Below the pieces are notes generated by a model that was given only the letters and a program-made list of their open reading frames with translations, made no database searches and was not told where the DNA came from. Source: Kordiimonas pumila (GTDB lineage: Bacteria; Pseudomonadota; Alphaproteobacteria; Sphingomonadales; Kordiimonadaceae). Taken from it: DNA of 64,000 nt. This document shows, in pieces, positions 27,770 to 36,569 of this stretch; position 1 is the first letter of the stretch, and each line of letters opens with the position of its first letter. The stretch lies in assembly GCF_015240255.1 (NCBI RefSeq), contig NZ_CP061205.1, positions 3,768,501 to 3,832,500 of the forward strand, in the 5' to 3' direction. The position numbers and the translations under genes are program-made.

Positions 27770-28276
27770 TTAGGGGTTTTCATTTCCCTTTAAGGCTTTT
27801 TTAGGGCCTTTACGCGCCTGCCGCAAGCTATCAATCAACAATAACACCACACCGATGGTAATTGCGCTGTCTGCCACGTTAAAAACATAAAAACTATAGC
27901 CCCCCGCATGCAGGTGGACAAAGTCTATAACCGCGCCGTGAACAAACCTGTCAATCAGGTTGCCAATGGCGCCGCCCAGTATAATAGCAATAGCCCAGCC
28001 TTCAAATTTACTATCTGTGCTTTTCAACCACCACACAAGCCACAGGCTGATGCCAGAGGTTAGAATAACAATACCCCACCAGCCAAGGCTATCCCCAAGT
28101 GGCAACCCCATGGAAATGCCGTAGTTTTCGACAAAGGTGAAGTTCAGAAATGGCAACAGCGGAATGCTCCCAACCTCAGGAAGGTTAAGCCCTTCAAGGA
28201 TCCACCATTTGGAAAGCTGATCAGCCAGCACAAGCAAAGCGGCAATCAGCAATCCTTTCTTCAAGTATGGCCCCAT
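27770..28276 (-). CDS. lspA: Lipoprotein signal peptidase (signal peptidase II)
   Basis: A 168-residue inner-membrane aspartyl protease with four hydrophobic segments that cleaves the signal peptide of diacylglyceryl-modified prolipoproteins. The catalytic aspartates are Asp109 in GNLIDR and Asp136 in FNVADS. VENYGISMG matches the conserved VxNxGxxFG region, here with Met in place of Phe. It lies 12 bases downstream of ileS and 63 bases upstream of a lipoprotein gene that is one of its likely substrates. Confidence 0.95.
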   Translation of the reverse strand: MGPYLKKGLLIAALLVLADQLSKWWILEGLNLPEVGSIPLLPFLNFTFVENYGISMGLPLGDSLGWWGIVILTSGISLWLVWWLKSTDSKFEGWAIAIILGGAIGNLIDRFVHGAVIDFVHLHAGGYSFYVFNVADSAITIGVVLLLIDSLRQARKGPKKALKGNENP

Positions 28277-28288
28277 ACGCCTTATACC

Positions 28289-31108
28289 CTATTCCGCCGC
28301 AGCATCAGCTGCCGTAACCACGCTGTCGCAGCGGTTACAAAGCTCGCCGTGCGCGGTTACTTCTGGGCTAATAACCCAGCAGCGTTCGCATTTGTCGCCC
28401 TCTGCCACCACATACAAAACGGCGACCGTTTTTTCTTGTGCCGCGTCATGCACAAGTTTCGCCCCTGATGTGATGAAAATCTCTTTTGCATCAAGCCCAT
28501 TGAAAGCATCAAGATTTTTCTGATCCTTGAGTTTTACAGTGACTGACGCTTGCAAGCCAGACCCCACAACCTTATCGCGGCGCGCACCTTCCAGAACACC
28601 ATTCACTTCTTCTTTTACATCAAGAACCGTTGCCCATTTGGCGGCGAGTGCTGTATCAAGCCAGTTTACTGGTGTTTCCGGCCATACTTGCCTGTGTACA
28701 CTCTCTATCTCACTGCCATACCGCGATTGCCACGCCTCTTCCGCTGTGAATGACAGCACGGGCGCAAACCACAACACAAGCCGGTTAAAGACAGCGTCAA
28801 GCACTGTCCGGGCTGCACGGCGGCGAATATCAGCTTCACTATCGCAGTAAAAAGCATCTCTGCGGATATCAAAGAAGATCGCAGAAAGCTCGTAATTACA
28901 GAAATCAAACAGCTCGCGGAAAATCGGATTAAAATCATACTTTGCCGTATGACCCCGCACCATTGTATCAAGCTCTGAAAGGCGGTGCAGTACCCAGCGC
29001 TCCAGTTCTGGCATTTCAGCAAAAGGCAGCTTTTCGGCTTCCGTGAAACCTGCAAGGTTCCCTAGCATATAGCGGATCGTGTTACGGATCTTCCGGTAGG
29101 CATCTGCCTGCCCTTTCATGATCTCATCGCCGATACGTACATCGCTGTGATAATCGACAGCCACCACCCACAAGCGAAGGATATCAGCTCCGTATTGCTG
29201 AATAATAGTTTGCGGCGCTACCGTGTTACCAAGCGACTTCGACATTTTCCGGCCTTCGCCGTCCATCGTGAATCCGTGGGTTAATACGCCCTTATAGGGC
29301 GCACGGCCCCGTGTGCCACAGCTTTCAAGCAAGCTGGACTGGAACCAGCCCCGGTGCTGGTCAGACCCTTCAAGATACAAATCAGCGGGACTTGGCAGCC
29401 CCCGACCTTCAAGCACAAAAGCGTGGGTTGAACCACTATCGAACCAAACGTCAAGAATGTCCTGCACTTGCTCATAATCGTCGGCACTGTAATCACTACC
29501 CAGCAAGTCCTGTGCAGGTGTTATGTACCAGGCATCAGCGCCTTTTTCTTCAACTGCCGCTACAATGCGGGCGTTTACACCTGCATCCTGCAACAGTTCG
29601 CCGCTGTCTTTGTGCACAAACACGGTGATAGGCACACCCCATGCACGCTGGCGTGAAATAACCCAGTCAGGCCGGTCTGCAACCATGGCCCTAATGCGAT
29701 TTTTGCCGGCTGCCGGGTACCAGTTTGTATCCTCGATTGCCTGTAAGGCAGTGGTGCGTAGGCCGGTTTTCTCCATGGAGATAAACCACTGCGGCGTATT
29801 CCTGAAAATAAGCGGTGCCTTTGAGCGCCAACTATGGGGGTAACTGTGTGTAAGCTTACCCTTACCTTTCAGCGCACCAGCTCCTTCAAGCAGTTCGCAC
29901 ACATGGTCCGCAACTTTATAAACATGCTCACCTGTCACCAGGGTAACATGCGGGTAATAACAGCCTGATTCGTCCACCGTGTAAGGCACCGGAATGCCAA
30001 ATTTCACATGGGCAACCTGATAATCATCATCGCCGTGGCCGGGGGCCGTGTGCACAAAGCCCGTACCTGCCTCAATTGTTACATGGTCACCCGGTAGCAT
30101 CGGCACATCAAAATCATAGTAGCTATCTGCACCCGCGTGACCGCGCCAAGGGTGAGATAGAATACTACCTTCAAAAACTGCGCCCTTAACATGCGACACT
30201 AGCTCGTGCGCTTTAATGCCAGCCCGGCTCGCGAACGCACCAACCAAAGCTTCTGCTGCCCAAAACTCTTCACCGACAGCGGCCAACGCACCTTCTGAAA
30301 CAGCCGTTACCTTAACGCGTACGTAATCAATATCAGGCCCGAAACAAACTGCACGGTTCGCAGGGATAGTCCACGGGGTTGTGGTCCAGATAACAACTTT
30401 TGCACCTGCAAGCGATGGGTCTGTTGCGCTTACAAGGGGGAAGGCAACATCAATTTGCACACTTGTGTGGTCGTGATACTCAACCTCTGCTTCTGCGAGC
30501 GCTGTTTTTTCAACCGGTGACCACATAACAGGCTTTGAGCCACGATAGAGCGCCCCTGATGTAGAAAACTTCAACAGTTCGCCAACAATAGTGGCTTCAG
30601 CCTTAAAGTTCATGGTGGTGTAGGGGTTTGCCCAGTCGCCAAAAACGCCAAGGCGTTTGAATTCTTCTTTTTGAACTTCAATCCATTCCGCAGCAAAATC
30701 GCGACATTCCTGGCGGAATTCCACCGGGTCTACATCATCCTTGTTTTTCTTTTTCTTGCGGTATTTTTCTTCGATCTTCCATTCGATCGGCAAGCCGTGA
30801 CAATCCCAGCCGGGTATATAAATAGCATCTTTACCCTGCATCTGCTGCGATTTTACAATCACATCTTTCAGCACCTTGTTCATGGCGTGACCAATGTGAA
30901 TGTTGCCGTTCGCATATGGAGGGCCATCGTGCAGAATAAATTTCTCGCGACCATCGCTATCACCGCGCAGCGTGCTGTATATCTTATCCTGTTCCCACTT
31001 TTTCAGAAACTCTGGCTCACGCTGCGGCAAGCCTGCACGCATGGGAAACTCTGTTACTGGTAAAAAGACTGTATCGCGGTAGTCGCGTTTTGTTTCGTTG
31101 TCTGACAT
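28289..31108 (-). CDS. ileS: Isoleucyl-tRNA synthetase
   Basis: A 939-residue class I tRNA synthetase. The HIGH-type motif is in YANGNIHIGHAMNK and the KMSKS motif in GRKMSKSLGN; the editing domain contains TTPWTIPANRAV. The C-terminus has a Cys-x2-Cys...Cys-x2-Cys zinc finger (CERCW, then CNRC) as in the bacterial long form. The start is ATG at 31106-31108, giving MSDNETKRDY; the 21 extra residues upstream in frame are rejected because they are not conserved and lie in the leader. lspA follows directly. Confidence 0.96.
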   Translation of the reverse strand: MSDNETKRDYRDTVFLPVTEFPMRAGLPQREPEFLKKWEQDKIYSTLRGDSDGREKFILHDGPPYANGNIHIGHAMNKVLKDVIVKSQQMQGKDAIYIPGWDCHGLPIEWKIEEKYRKKKKNKDDVDPVEFRQECRDFAAEWIEVQKEEFKRLGVFGDWANPYTTMNFKAEATIVGELLKFSTSGALYRGSKPVMWSPVEKTALAEAEVEYHDHTSVQIDVAFPLVSATDPSLAGAKVVIWTTTPWTIPANRAVCFGPDIDYVRVKVTAVSEGALAAVGEEFWAAEALVGAFASRAGIKAHELVSHVKGAVFEGSILSHPWRGHAGADSYYDFDVPMLPGDHVTIEAGTGFVHTAPGHGDDDYQVAHVKFGIPVPYTVDESGCYYPHVTLVTGEHVYKVADHVCELLEGAGALKGKGKLTHSYPHSWRSKAPLIFRNTPQWFISMEKTGLRTTALQAIEDTNWYPAAGKNRIRAMVADRPDWVISRQRAWGVPITVFVHKDSGELLQDAGVNARIVAAVEEKGADAWYITPAQDLLGSDYSADDYEQVQDILDVWFDSGSTHAFVLEGRGLPSPADLYLEGSDQHRGWFQSSLLESCGTRGRAPYKGVLTHGFTMDGEGRKMSKSLGNTVAPQTIIQQYGADILRLWVVAVDYHSDVRIGDEIMKGQADAYRKIRNTIRYMLGNLAGFTEAEKLPFAEMPELERWVLHRLSELDTMVRGHTAKYDFNPIFRELFDFCNYELSAIFFDIRRDAFYCDSEADIRRRAARTVLDAVFNRLVLWFAPVLSFTAEEAWQSRYGSEIESVHRQVWPETPVNWLDTALAAKWATVLDVKEEVNGVLEGARRDKVVGSGLQASVTVKLKDQKNLDAFNGLDAKEIFITSGAKLVHDAAQEKTVAVLYVVAEGDKCERCWVISPEVTAHGELCNRCDSVVTAADAAAE

Positions 31109-31349
31109 ATTATGTGGTTCACTTCTTGCGGTTTGGGCATACATTTGCTGTATCCCGCCCCTATATTCCAACTGGTTACAATAAACTAAAAACCCCGGTC
31201 GCTACATCAGAGCGCCGGGCCAGTAATTCGAACAATGCAGGCAACACTATGCCGTCTTTTTCTACAGGAACTTTGCATGCCGCTCTTTTAACAGGGGCTT
31301 TCGCAGGTGTCGAGCATGGAATCGCGCTTTTGCCGTAACAAACAGGCGC

Positions 31350-31883
31350 CTAAATACCCTTAAACAGCTTTTTCTGTGCCTCAACAGACAAAACACCTGT
31401 TTGTTGCTGTCGGCGCTCCAGCCCTTTTTTCAGGATATTCTGTTTGCGCCTGCACGGTCCGCTATACCCACTTACCCGGATAAAGGGCGTCGGATTATCG
31501 AGAATATCCTGAACGTTCTTCAAAATACTGTCTGTCGTAAAGGGCATGATAATAATTCGGTTAATACCAGCATCCCGCGCCTCTTGAACCCGTGCCCGAT
31601 CAGGCATCTTCATGGCAAGAATAAGCGGCGCAACAGAAGTGGGGCTACTGACCATGCGGATAAACCTGCAAAAATCAAGACCACCAAGATCAGAGAATGT
31701 ATCTTCCACCAGCACAAGATTAAACACCGTTTGGTGCATGGCCTCCAATACATCGCCTTTAGTAGCAGCTACCTTGACAACCGGCGCACCCATTTTCTTG
31801 AAAACATCGCGCGCACCTTCAGCAGCCTGGCCATTTTCCAAGGCAATTAAGACTCGCAAATCATTTGCTGTACCCAGACCCAA
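31350..31883 (-). CDS. Degenerate receiver (pseudo-receiver) domain protein
   Basis: A 177-residue protein with the alternating fold of a CheY-like receiver (VLIALENGQ; FNLVLVEDTFSDLGGLDF; LILAMKMPDRARV; NRIIIMPFT) followed by about 45 basic residues. Key phosphorylation residues are missing: the N-terminal acidic pair is replaced by Ala-Leu-Glu, the switch lysine (normally KPF) is Met in MPF, and the phospho-Asp site reads Glu-Asp. Phosphorylation by a kinase is therefore unlikely. The start is TTG with GGGGG upstream; no ATG fits before residue 31. The upstream region has nested palindromes. Role unknown. Confidence 0.7.
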   Translation of the reverse strand: MGLGTANDLRVLIALENGQAAEGARDVFKKMGAPVVKVAATKGDVLEAMHQTVFNLVLVEDTFSDLGGLDFCRFIRMVSSPTSVAPLILAMKMPDRARVQEARDAGINRIIIMPFTTDSILKNVQDILDNPTPFIRVSGYSGPCRRKQNILKKGLERRQQQTGVLSVEAQKKLFKGI

Positions 31884-31902
31884 CAGTTCACCCCCGCAAT
31901 CA

Positions 31903-31951
31903 GTTTGGTTAGTTCTAGCTAAACCAAACCCTAATAGGGATTAGTTTAGCT
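31903..31951. repeat. Nested palindromes upstream of the pseudo-receiver gene
   Basis: Three overlapping inverted repeats: GTTTGGTT (31903-31910) with AACCAAAC (31922-31929); AGCTAAAC (31917-31924) with GTTTAGCT (31944-31951); and CCCTAATAGGG (31929-31939). They can fold as alternative hairpins or bind dimeric regulators. They lie 20-68 bases upstream of the TTG start, inside the likely promoter or leader. Confidence 0.6.
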
Positions 31952-31998
31952 GTAAATAAACTTTCGCCTAGACTGTATTTTACTACTAAAAAAGCCGT

Positions 31999-32727
31999 TC
32001 ATAGGATCTGATTATTTCTCTTTTGCTTACGTTTCCTTGAAACAAGATTAAGCGTTTCAACACTAAGTGAAAATGCCATCGCAAAATAGATATAGCCTTT
32101 TGGCACATGGATACCGAGCCCTTCTGCCACAAGGAATATGCCAATCAGCATAATGAAAGACAGCGCCAAAATTTTAAGAGTTGGGAAACGCTCGATAAAG
32201 GATGAGATATAACCCGATGAGAAAATCATTACCACCATGGCAACTGTCATGGCGGCTATAATAACAGGTATGGAAGTGGTTAGACCAACTGCCGTCATAA
32301 CACTGTCGAATGAAAAGATAATGTCGATGAAAACAACCTGTGCAATAACAGACGCCATGCCGCCTGTTTTGGCAGTATAATGTTCAACCGCATCACCCGT
32401 CACCTCGTCGTGAATACTGTTAGTGCCTTTATACAGCAAGAAACCACCCCCAAAAAGCAACAGAATATCCTTGCCTGAAAGCGCATGATCAAACACTGCG
32501 AACAGTGGATTTTCCAGTGAAATGATCCACGCAACACCCAGAAGCAGAAGTATGCGCATAACAAGCGCTAGCGAAAGGCCAATAATTCTAGCTTTTTGGC
32601 GCTGCGCATCTGGCAAATGCCCAACAAGCAGAGCCACGAACACCACATTGTCGATTCCTAAAATGATCTCAAGTGATGCAAGCGTTAGAAAACTAACCCA
32701 AAGGTGATAATCCAGCAAAATATCCAC
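31999..32727 (-). CDS. TerC family integral membrane protein
   Basis: A 242-residue membrane protein with about seven hydrophobic segments. GIDNVVFVALLVGHLP and DIIFSFDSVMTAVGLT carry the paired Asp-containing motifs (IDN and FSFDS) of the TerC family, which includes proposed manganese exporters that work with secreted metalloenzymes. Despite the name, tellurite resistance cannot be assumed. GTG start at 32725-32727, preceded by AAGGATACC. ribF lies upstream on the same strand with a 75-base gap. Confidence 0.9.
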   Translation of the reverse strand: MDILLDYHLWVSFLTLASLEIILGIDNVVFVALLVGHLPDAQRQKARIIGLSLALVMRILLLLGVAWIISLENPLFAVFDHALSGKDILLLFGGGFLLYKGTNSIHDEVTGDAVEHYTAKTGGMASVIAQVVFIDIIFSFDSVMTAVGLTTSIPVIIAAMTVAMVVMIFSSGYISSFIERFPTLKILALSFIMLIGIFLVAEGLGIHVPKGYIYFAMAFSLSVETLNLVSRKRKQKRNNQIL

Positions 32728-32802
32728 GGAGAGGTATCCTTGTTAATCAAGCAGTCATATTTTAGCAGGCTGAGCTAAATCAGCAAAGGATAGATTTATA
32801 TA

Positions 32803-33834
32803 TTAGCTGGTAGAGCACACATGAGGCTCAGGAAAAGCCTCAAGATATTTATCAAGCGTTGGCAGCATAAGCCGCGCCCGGTCATTTTCAGATTCAGCAA
32901 GCACAACACGCGCTATTTTACTATCAAGCTGAATTTGGCTTTTCAAAGCCTCTAAACCATCAAATTTTTTCTCAGGCCGCAAAAAGGCCACCAGTTCAAC
33001 CCGTAAATGCCGTTCGTACAGATCGCCCTTAAAGTCAAAAAGATGCACTTCAAGCATGACATCGCGTTTATCAAAGGTGGGCCGATTACCAATATTGGCA
33101 ACGCCGCAGAACACATCTGTGCTACCTTCGATACAAACCCTGACAGCATAGACGCCCCTTTTAGGCTCCAAACTTTCACCAAGCTCCACATTAGCGGTAG
33201 GGAATCCAATGGTACGACCACGTTGATCACCGTGCGTTACGCGGCCGTTAATTGTCCACCAATGACCCAAGAGGCCAGCAGCCTTACGCGCTTCACCGTT
33301 TTGAAGTGCCCTACGCACAACAGTTGAACTGTAAGCTTCGCCGGCATAGCCTTCAAGACCAACAGAAACCGCACGGATAACAGAAAGGCCAAACCCTTCC
33401 ATTTCACCCATCCACGCCAGTACATCAATCCCGCCGCCACGGCCTTTACCAAAACGGTAATCATACCCAACAAAAACATGATTGGCATTGAGCCCTTCAC
33501 GCAAAATATCGGTTACAAAAGCCTGCGCTGACATGCCTGCCAACTCTTTATCAAAAGGCAGTACAAGTAATTGATCCACACCAAAATGTTCTAGCAGTTG
33601 CACACGCTCCCGAAAGGGTGTCAGGCGGAAAGACGGCACATCTGGCCTGAAAAAGCTAACCGGGTGCGGTTCAGTTACCACAACAACAAGCGGCACATCC
33701 AATAGCCTCGCTATTCTCCCAGCTTCCCCGATCACGACCTGATGCCCTCGGTGAAAACCATCAAAATTCCCTAGCGCCACAACACTGCCGCGCTTATTAT
33801 CGGGTACTTCCGTGATGTGTCGCAGTAACTGCAT
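32803..33834 (-). CDS. ribF: Bifunctional riboflavin kinase / FMN adenylyltransferase
   Basis: A 343-residue enzyme that phosphorylates riboflavin to FMN and adenylates FMN to FAD. The N-terminal adenylyltransferase domain has GNFDGFHRGHQ near residue 25 and the nucleotidyltransferase ending VGYDYRFGKGRGG; the C-terminal kinase domain has GRTIGFPTANV and NIGNRPTF. ATG 33832-33834 follows AGAGAG. The open frame continues 69 codons upstream, but those residues are unlike the family and are rejected. Confidence 0.94.
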   Translation of the reverse strand: MQLLRHITEVPDNKRGSVVALGNFDGFHRGHQVVIGEAGRIARLLDVPLVVVVTEPHPVSFFRPDVPSFRLTPFRERVQLLEHFGVDQLLVLPFDKELAGMSAQAFVTDILREGLNANHVFVGYDYRFGKGRGGGIDVLAWMGEMEGFGLSVIRAVSVGLEGYAGEAYSSTVVRRALQNGEARKAAGLLGHWWTINGRVTHGDQRGRTIGFPTANVELGESLEPKRGVYAVRVCIEGSTDVFCGVANIGNRPTFDKRDVMLEVHLFDFKGDLYERHLRVELVAFLRPEKKFDGLEALKSQIQLDSKIARVVLAESENDRARLMLPTLDKYLEAFPEPHVCSTS

Positions 33835-34251
33835 TCTCTCTCCAGCGTGCCTGCTCGGCACTAAGACTGTGTTATCGGCAGCGGGCATACACCATTGCCT
33901 CGCTATCGACCACCTTTTTGTCACTATCACACGACCAGAAGGTGCTAACACGCCCTTTTTGACAATAGCAACACGCCGCGCTGCGCCTGTGACCTCACAA
34001 AAAACAATAAATCTGCACAAGCTTTCCGTAAGGGCGCACAAAAAATCATATAATTAGTACGCTAACATGATCTTTTTTATACAATTTTTCATCATGAGTG
34101 TGCATAATGGTCATGTAAAGAATTGCAACTATGCTTTCTTTGGGTTAACCAATTCTTTATGATGTTAGGGCTAGTGTCCTATTACTAAGGGAAGTTCGGG
34201 TACTGTTTTAGCAGTGCCTTTGGTGCGAAATTATTTGACTAAGGAATTATC
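33835..34251. other. Divergent intergenic region between ribF and cheY
   Basis: A 417-base gap between divergent genes. I see no RFN (FMN) riboswitch and no convincing small gene. The half nearer cheY (34040-34250) is A+T rich and should hold the cheY-cheZ promoter; AAGGAATT before 34252 is the cheY ribosome binding site. Confidence 0.4.
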
Positions 34252-34638
34252 ATGGCCGTTGATCTGGGTATGCCGATACTGATCGTCGACGACTACAAAA
34301 CAATGTTACGAATCGTCCGTAACCTTTTAAAACAGCTTGGTTTCAATAATGTTGATGAAGCCACTGACGGTGCCATGGCACTTGAAAAAGCCAGATCACG
34401 CCAATACGGCCTGATCATTTCTGACTGGAACATGGAACCCATGACTGGCTATGAACTCCTGAAAGAAGTTCGTGCCGATAACCAGCTGAAAAATACGCCT
34501 TTCATTATGGTAACCGCTGAATCAAAAACAGATAACGTTATTGCTGCAAAAAAAGCAGGGGTAAATAACTATATCGTTAAACCATTTAATGCAGCCACGC
34601 TCAAAACAAAGCTTGTTGCGGTTTTGGGTGAGTTCTAA
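34252..34638 (+). CDS. cheY: Chemotaxis response regulator CheY
   Basis: A 128-residue single-domain response regulator. The acidic pair is in IVDDY, the phospho-acceptor is Asp58 in ISDWNMEPMTG, the switch Thr is in MVTAES, and Lys110 lies in YIVKPF. SDWNM is characteristic of CheY rather than of output regulators. Phospho-CheY binds FliM and changes flagellar rotation. It overlaps the CheZ-like gene by one base (TAATG), so the pair is translationally coupled, and the neighbour is its phosphatase. Confidence 0.93.
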   Translation: MAVDLGMPILIVDDYKTMLRIVRNLLKQLGFNNVDEATDGAMALEKARSRQYGLIISDWNMEPMTGYELLKEVRADNQLKNTPFIMVTAESKTDNVIAAKKAGVNNYIVKPFNAATLKTKLVAVLGEF

Positions 34639-35654
34639 TGCCCCAAGATGCACTTCCAAAACAGATCCAGCTTCTCGTTGACAATTTACGGAAGCAGAAC
34701 ACTGCCTCGCTCTCTTTAATAGACGTGGCGTCTGTAACCGAAGTGCTTATTGGTACTATGCAGGTTTTTTTCCGGTCAATCGACACATCAATTTACCATG
34801 AATGCCGGGAACTGAGTGATTATATTCACAATGCCCGCAAGGAAATTGCCGCGCTGCAACCCGGTGATCTGGAAAGTAACCGCATTCCTCGCGCAGGACT
34901 AGAGCTTGACGCAATTGTCCAGCAAACCGAGGAAGCCACCAATACCATTATGGAAGCAGCCGAAGAGATTATGGCAGCCGACACAAGCGACCCTGAAGCC
35001 TATCAGGCAAAAACGCAGGACGCCGTTATGCGTATTTTTGAGGCGTGTTCGTTTCAGGATATTACCGGACAGCGTATTTCAAAAGTGGTTGAAACATTAT
35101 CCCACATTGAAAAGCGGGTATTGGAACTGCGCGACCTTCTTGGTGTTACAGAAGACGACATTGAAGAGGCAAAATCACAGCAGGAAGAAAAAGACGAAGA
35201 CAAAGCCCTGCTTTCTGGCCCAGCTTTGCATGGTGAAGGCATTAACCAGACTGAAGTTGATGCCTTGATGAATGCTGATGTACCACCCGCAGCAAAGGCT
35301 CCTCAGCCTACCCAACCTGCTGCTGCACCACCTCCTGCTACACCTGTCGCCCAGGAAGAACCTAAGCTCGCACCAGCACCAGAAAAACCAAAAGCGGTTA
35401 ATCCTAAAATGCTGGACTCCATGTTCGAGGAAGACTTTGACCCTGTCGCAGACCTTGCCGCAAAAGCGGAACAGGAAGCCGAGGCATCAAAAGAACCGGA
35501 AGCAAACAAAGCTCCTAAACCTGAACCAGAAGCTCCGGCAAAAGCCGAAGATGCGCCTGATACAGAAAAGAAAAAAGACAAAAAAGACGAAGAAATTAAC
35601 CTGCCCGCAGGTGAAGAAGTTAGTCAGGACGATATCGACGCCTTGTTTGGTTAG
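34638..35654 (+). CDS. cheZ: CheZ-family CheY-P phosphatase with an extended C-terminal tail
   Basis: A 338-residue protein. Residues 1-175 form the helical CheZ core, with the signature SFQDITGQRI containing Asp141 and Gln145; Gln is the residue that activates water to dephosphorylate CheY-P. Residues 215-320 are Pro/Ala/Glu/Lys-rich and probably disordered. Two short peptides resembling the FliM N-terminal CheY-binding motif flank this tail: INQTEVDALMN (202-212) and VSQDDIDALFG (328-338, the last residues). CheZ proteins normally carry one CheY-P-binding peptide at the C-terminus. Confidence 0.88.
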   Translation: MPQDALPKQIQLLVDNLRKQNTASLSLIDVASVTEVLIGTMQVFFRSIDTSIYHECRELSDYIHNARKEIAALQPGDLESNRIPRAGLELDAIVQQTEEATNTIMEAAEEIMAADTSDPEAYQAKTQDAVMRIFEACSFQDITGQRISKVVETLSHIEKRVLELRDLLGVTEDDIEEAKSQQEEKDEDKALLSGPALHGEGINQTEVDALMNADVPPAAKAPQPTQPAAAPPPATPVAQEEPKLAPAPEKPKAVNPKMLDSMFEEDFDPVADLAAKAEQEAEASKEPEANKAPKPEPEAPAKAEDAPDTEKKKDKKDEEINLPAGEEVSQDDIDALFG

Positions 35655-35673
35655 CGTTTTTTGTACGTAACAC

Positions 35674-36561
35674 TTACCAGCAAAGCTGATTCATGACTGC
35701 ATGCGGAACAGCCTTTTTGGCCCCAAACAGCGCTTGAAATTCTTCCACCGCAACTTGACCATTAACAGATTTTTCTAGAAGTTTTGGATATTCCGCACGG
35801 TGAATACCGCCGGCAATAAAAAGCCCGTCATACCCAGCCGCATAAGCACCCGCCATATCAGTTTGAAGGCTGTCGCCAATCATCAGGATTCGATTTCCCG
35901 GCGTACTCTCAGGCAGGCCCACTTCCTTAATGCACGACTTTAAAGCATAGGCTGTGGGTTTACCAAACCATCGCACCTCGCCGCCCATGGTTGTATAGAG
36001 ATCAGCTACCGCGCCTGCGCACTGAAACAGGCGCTCACCCACATGGACCACCCTATCAGGGTTGGCACATAGGAATGGCACTTTACGCTGGGCCGCATTT
36101 GCAAGCCAGCCTCTGTGGTCTTCAACCCGGCCAAAATCAAGATCTGTTGCAAAAATAACATCTGCCTCTGCAGGTGTTTTTACCTCTGTAACAGGCAAGT
36201 CAGCAATGGTATTTCTATCTGTTTCCGGCCCCAAGTGATAAAGGTGTTTACCAACAAAACTGCGTCTTACTTCATCGCGCGCCAGACCACCTGATGTCAC
36301 AACATAATCTGTTAGGCTGTGGGGCACCCCCATTTCCAGCAAATGGCTACGCACATAGGTACGCGGCCTTGGGGCATTGGAAAGAAACACAGTTTGAATA
36401 CCTGCATTTCTAGCAGATTCAATTGCGTGAACGGCAGCAGCAAATGGGCTGATACCATTATGCATTACCCCCCAAAGGTCACAGATGATCAAATCCAGAT
36501 CCTCGGTCATCTCCTGAAGGCCCTTGATAAGAGCTACTGTTTGGCCGCCTCTGTTTGGCAT
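35674..36561 (-). CDS. HAD-superfamily class IIA hydrolase (NagD/PGP-like)
   Basis: A 295-residue phosphatase. HAD motif I is ICDLWGVMHNG, with the nucleophile Asp followed at +2 by Trp instead of the usual Asp; motif II is in FLSNAPRP; motif III/IV lie in KPTAYAL and MIGDSLQTDMAGA. DxWG in motif I is a known variant of one class IIA subfamily found in alphaproteobacteria. Substrate unknown. It begins 8 bases after the TipF-like gene on the same strand, so they are co-transcribed. Confidence 0.85.
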   Translation of the reverse strand: MPNRGGQTVALIKGLQEMTEDLDLIICDLWGVMHNGISPFAAAVHAIESARNAGIQTVFLSNAPRPRTYVRSHLLEMGVPHSLTDYVVTSGGLARDEVRRSFVGKHLYHLGPETDRNTIADLPVTEVKTPAEADVIFATDLDFGRVEDHRGWLANAAQRKVPFLCANPDRVVHVGERLFQCAGAVADLYTTMGGEVRWFGKPTAYALKSCIKEVGLPESTPGNRILMIGDSLQTDMAGAYAAGYDGLFIAGGIHRAEYPKLLEKSVNGQVAVEEFQALFGAKKAVPHAVMNQLCW

Positions 36562-36569
36562 GAAATACC

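Noticed and set aside
32728-32802. Manganese (yybP-ykoY) riboswitch before terC
   Set aside because: The leader is only 75 bases and lacks the conserved loop sequences of that riboswitch.
32803-32818. tRNA D-arm-like sequence TAGCTGGTAGAGCAC
   Set aside because: It is the antisense of the ribF C-terminus; no acceptor stem, anticodon arm or T arm follows.
33835-34041. Longer RibF start, or FMN riboswitch
   Set aside because: The 69 extra residues are unlike the family, and none of the conserved RFN stems is visible.
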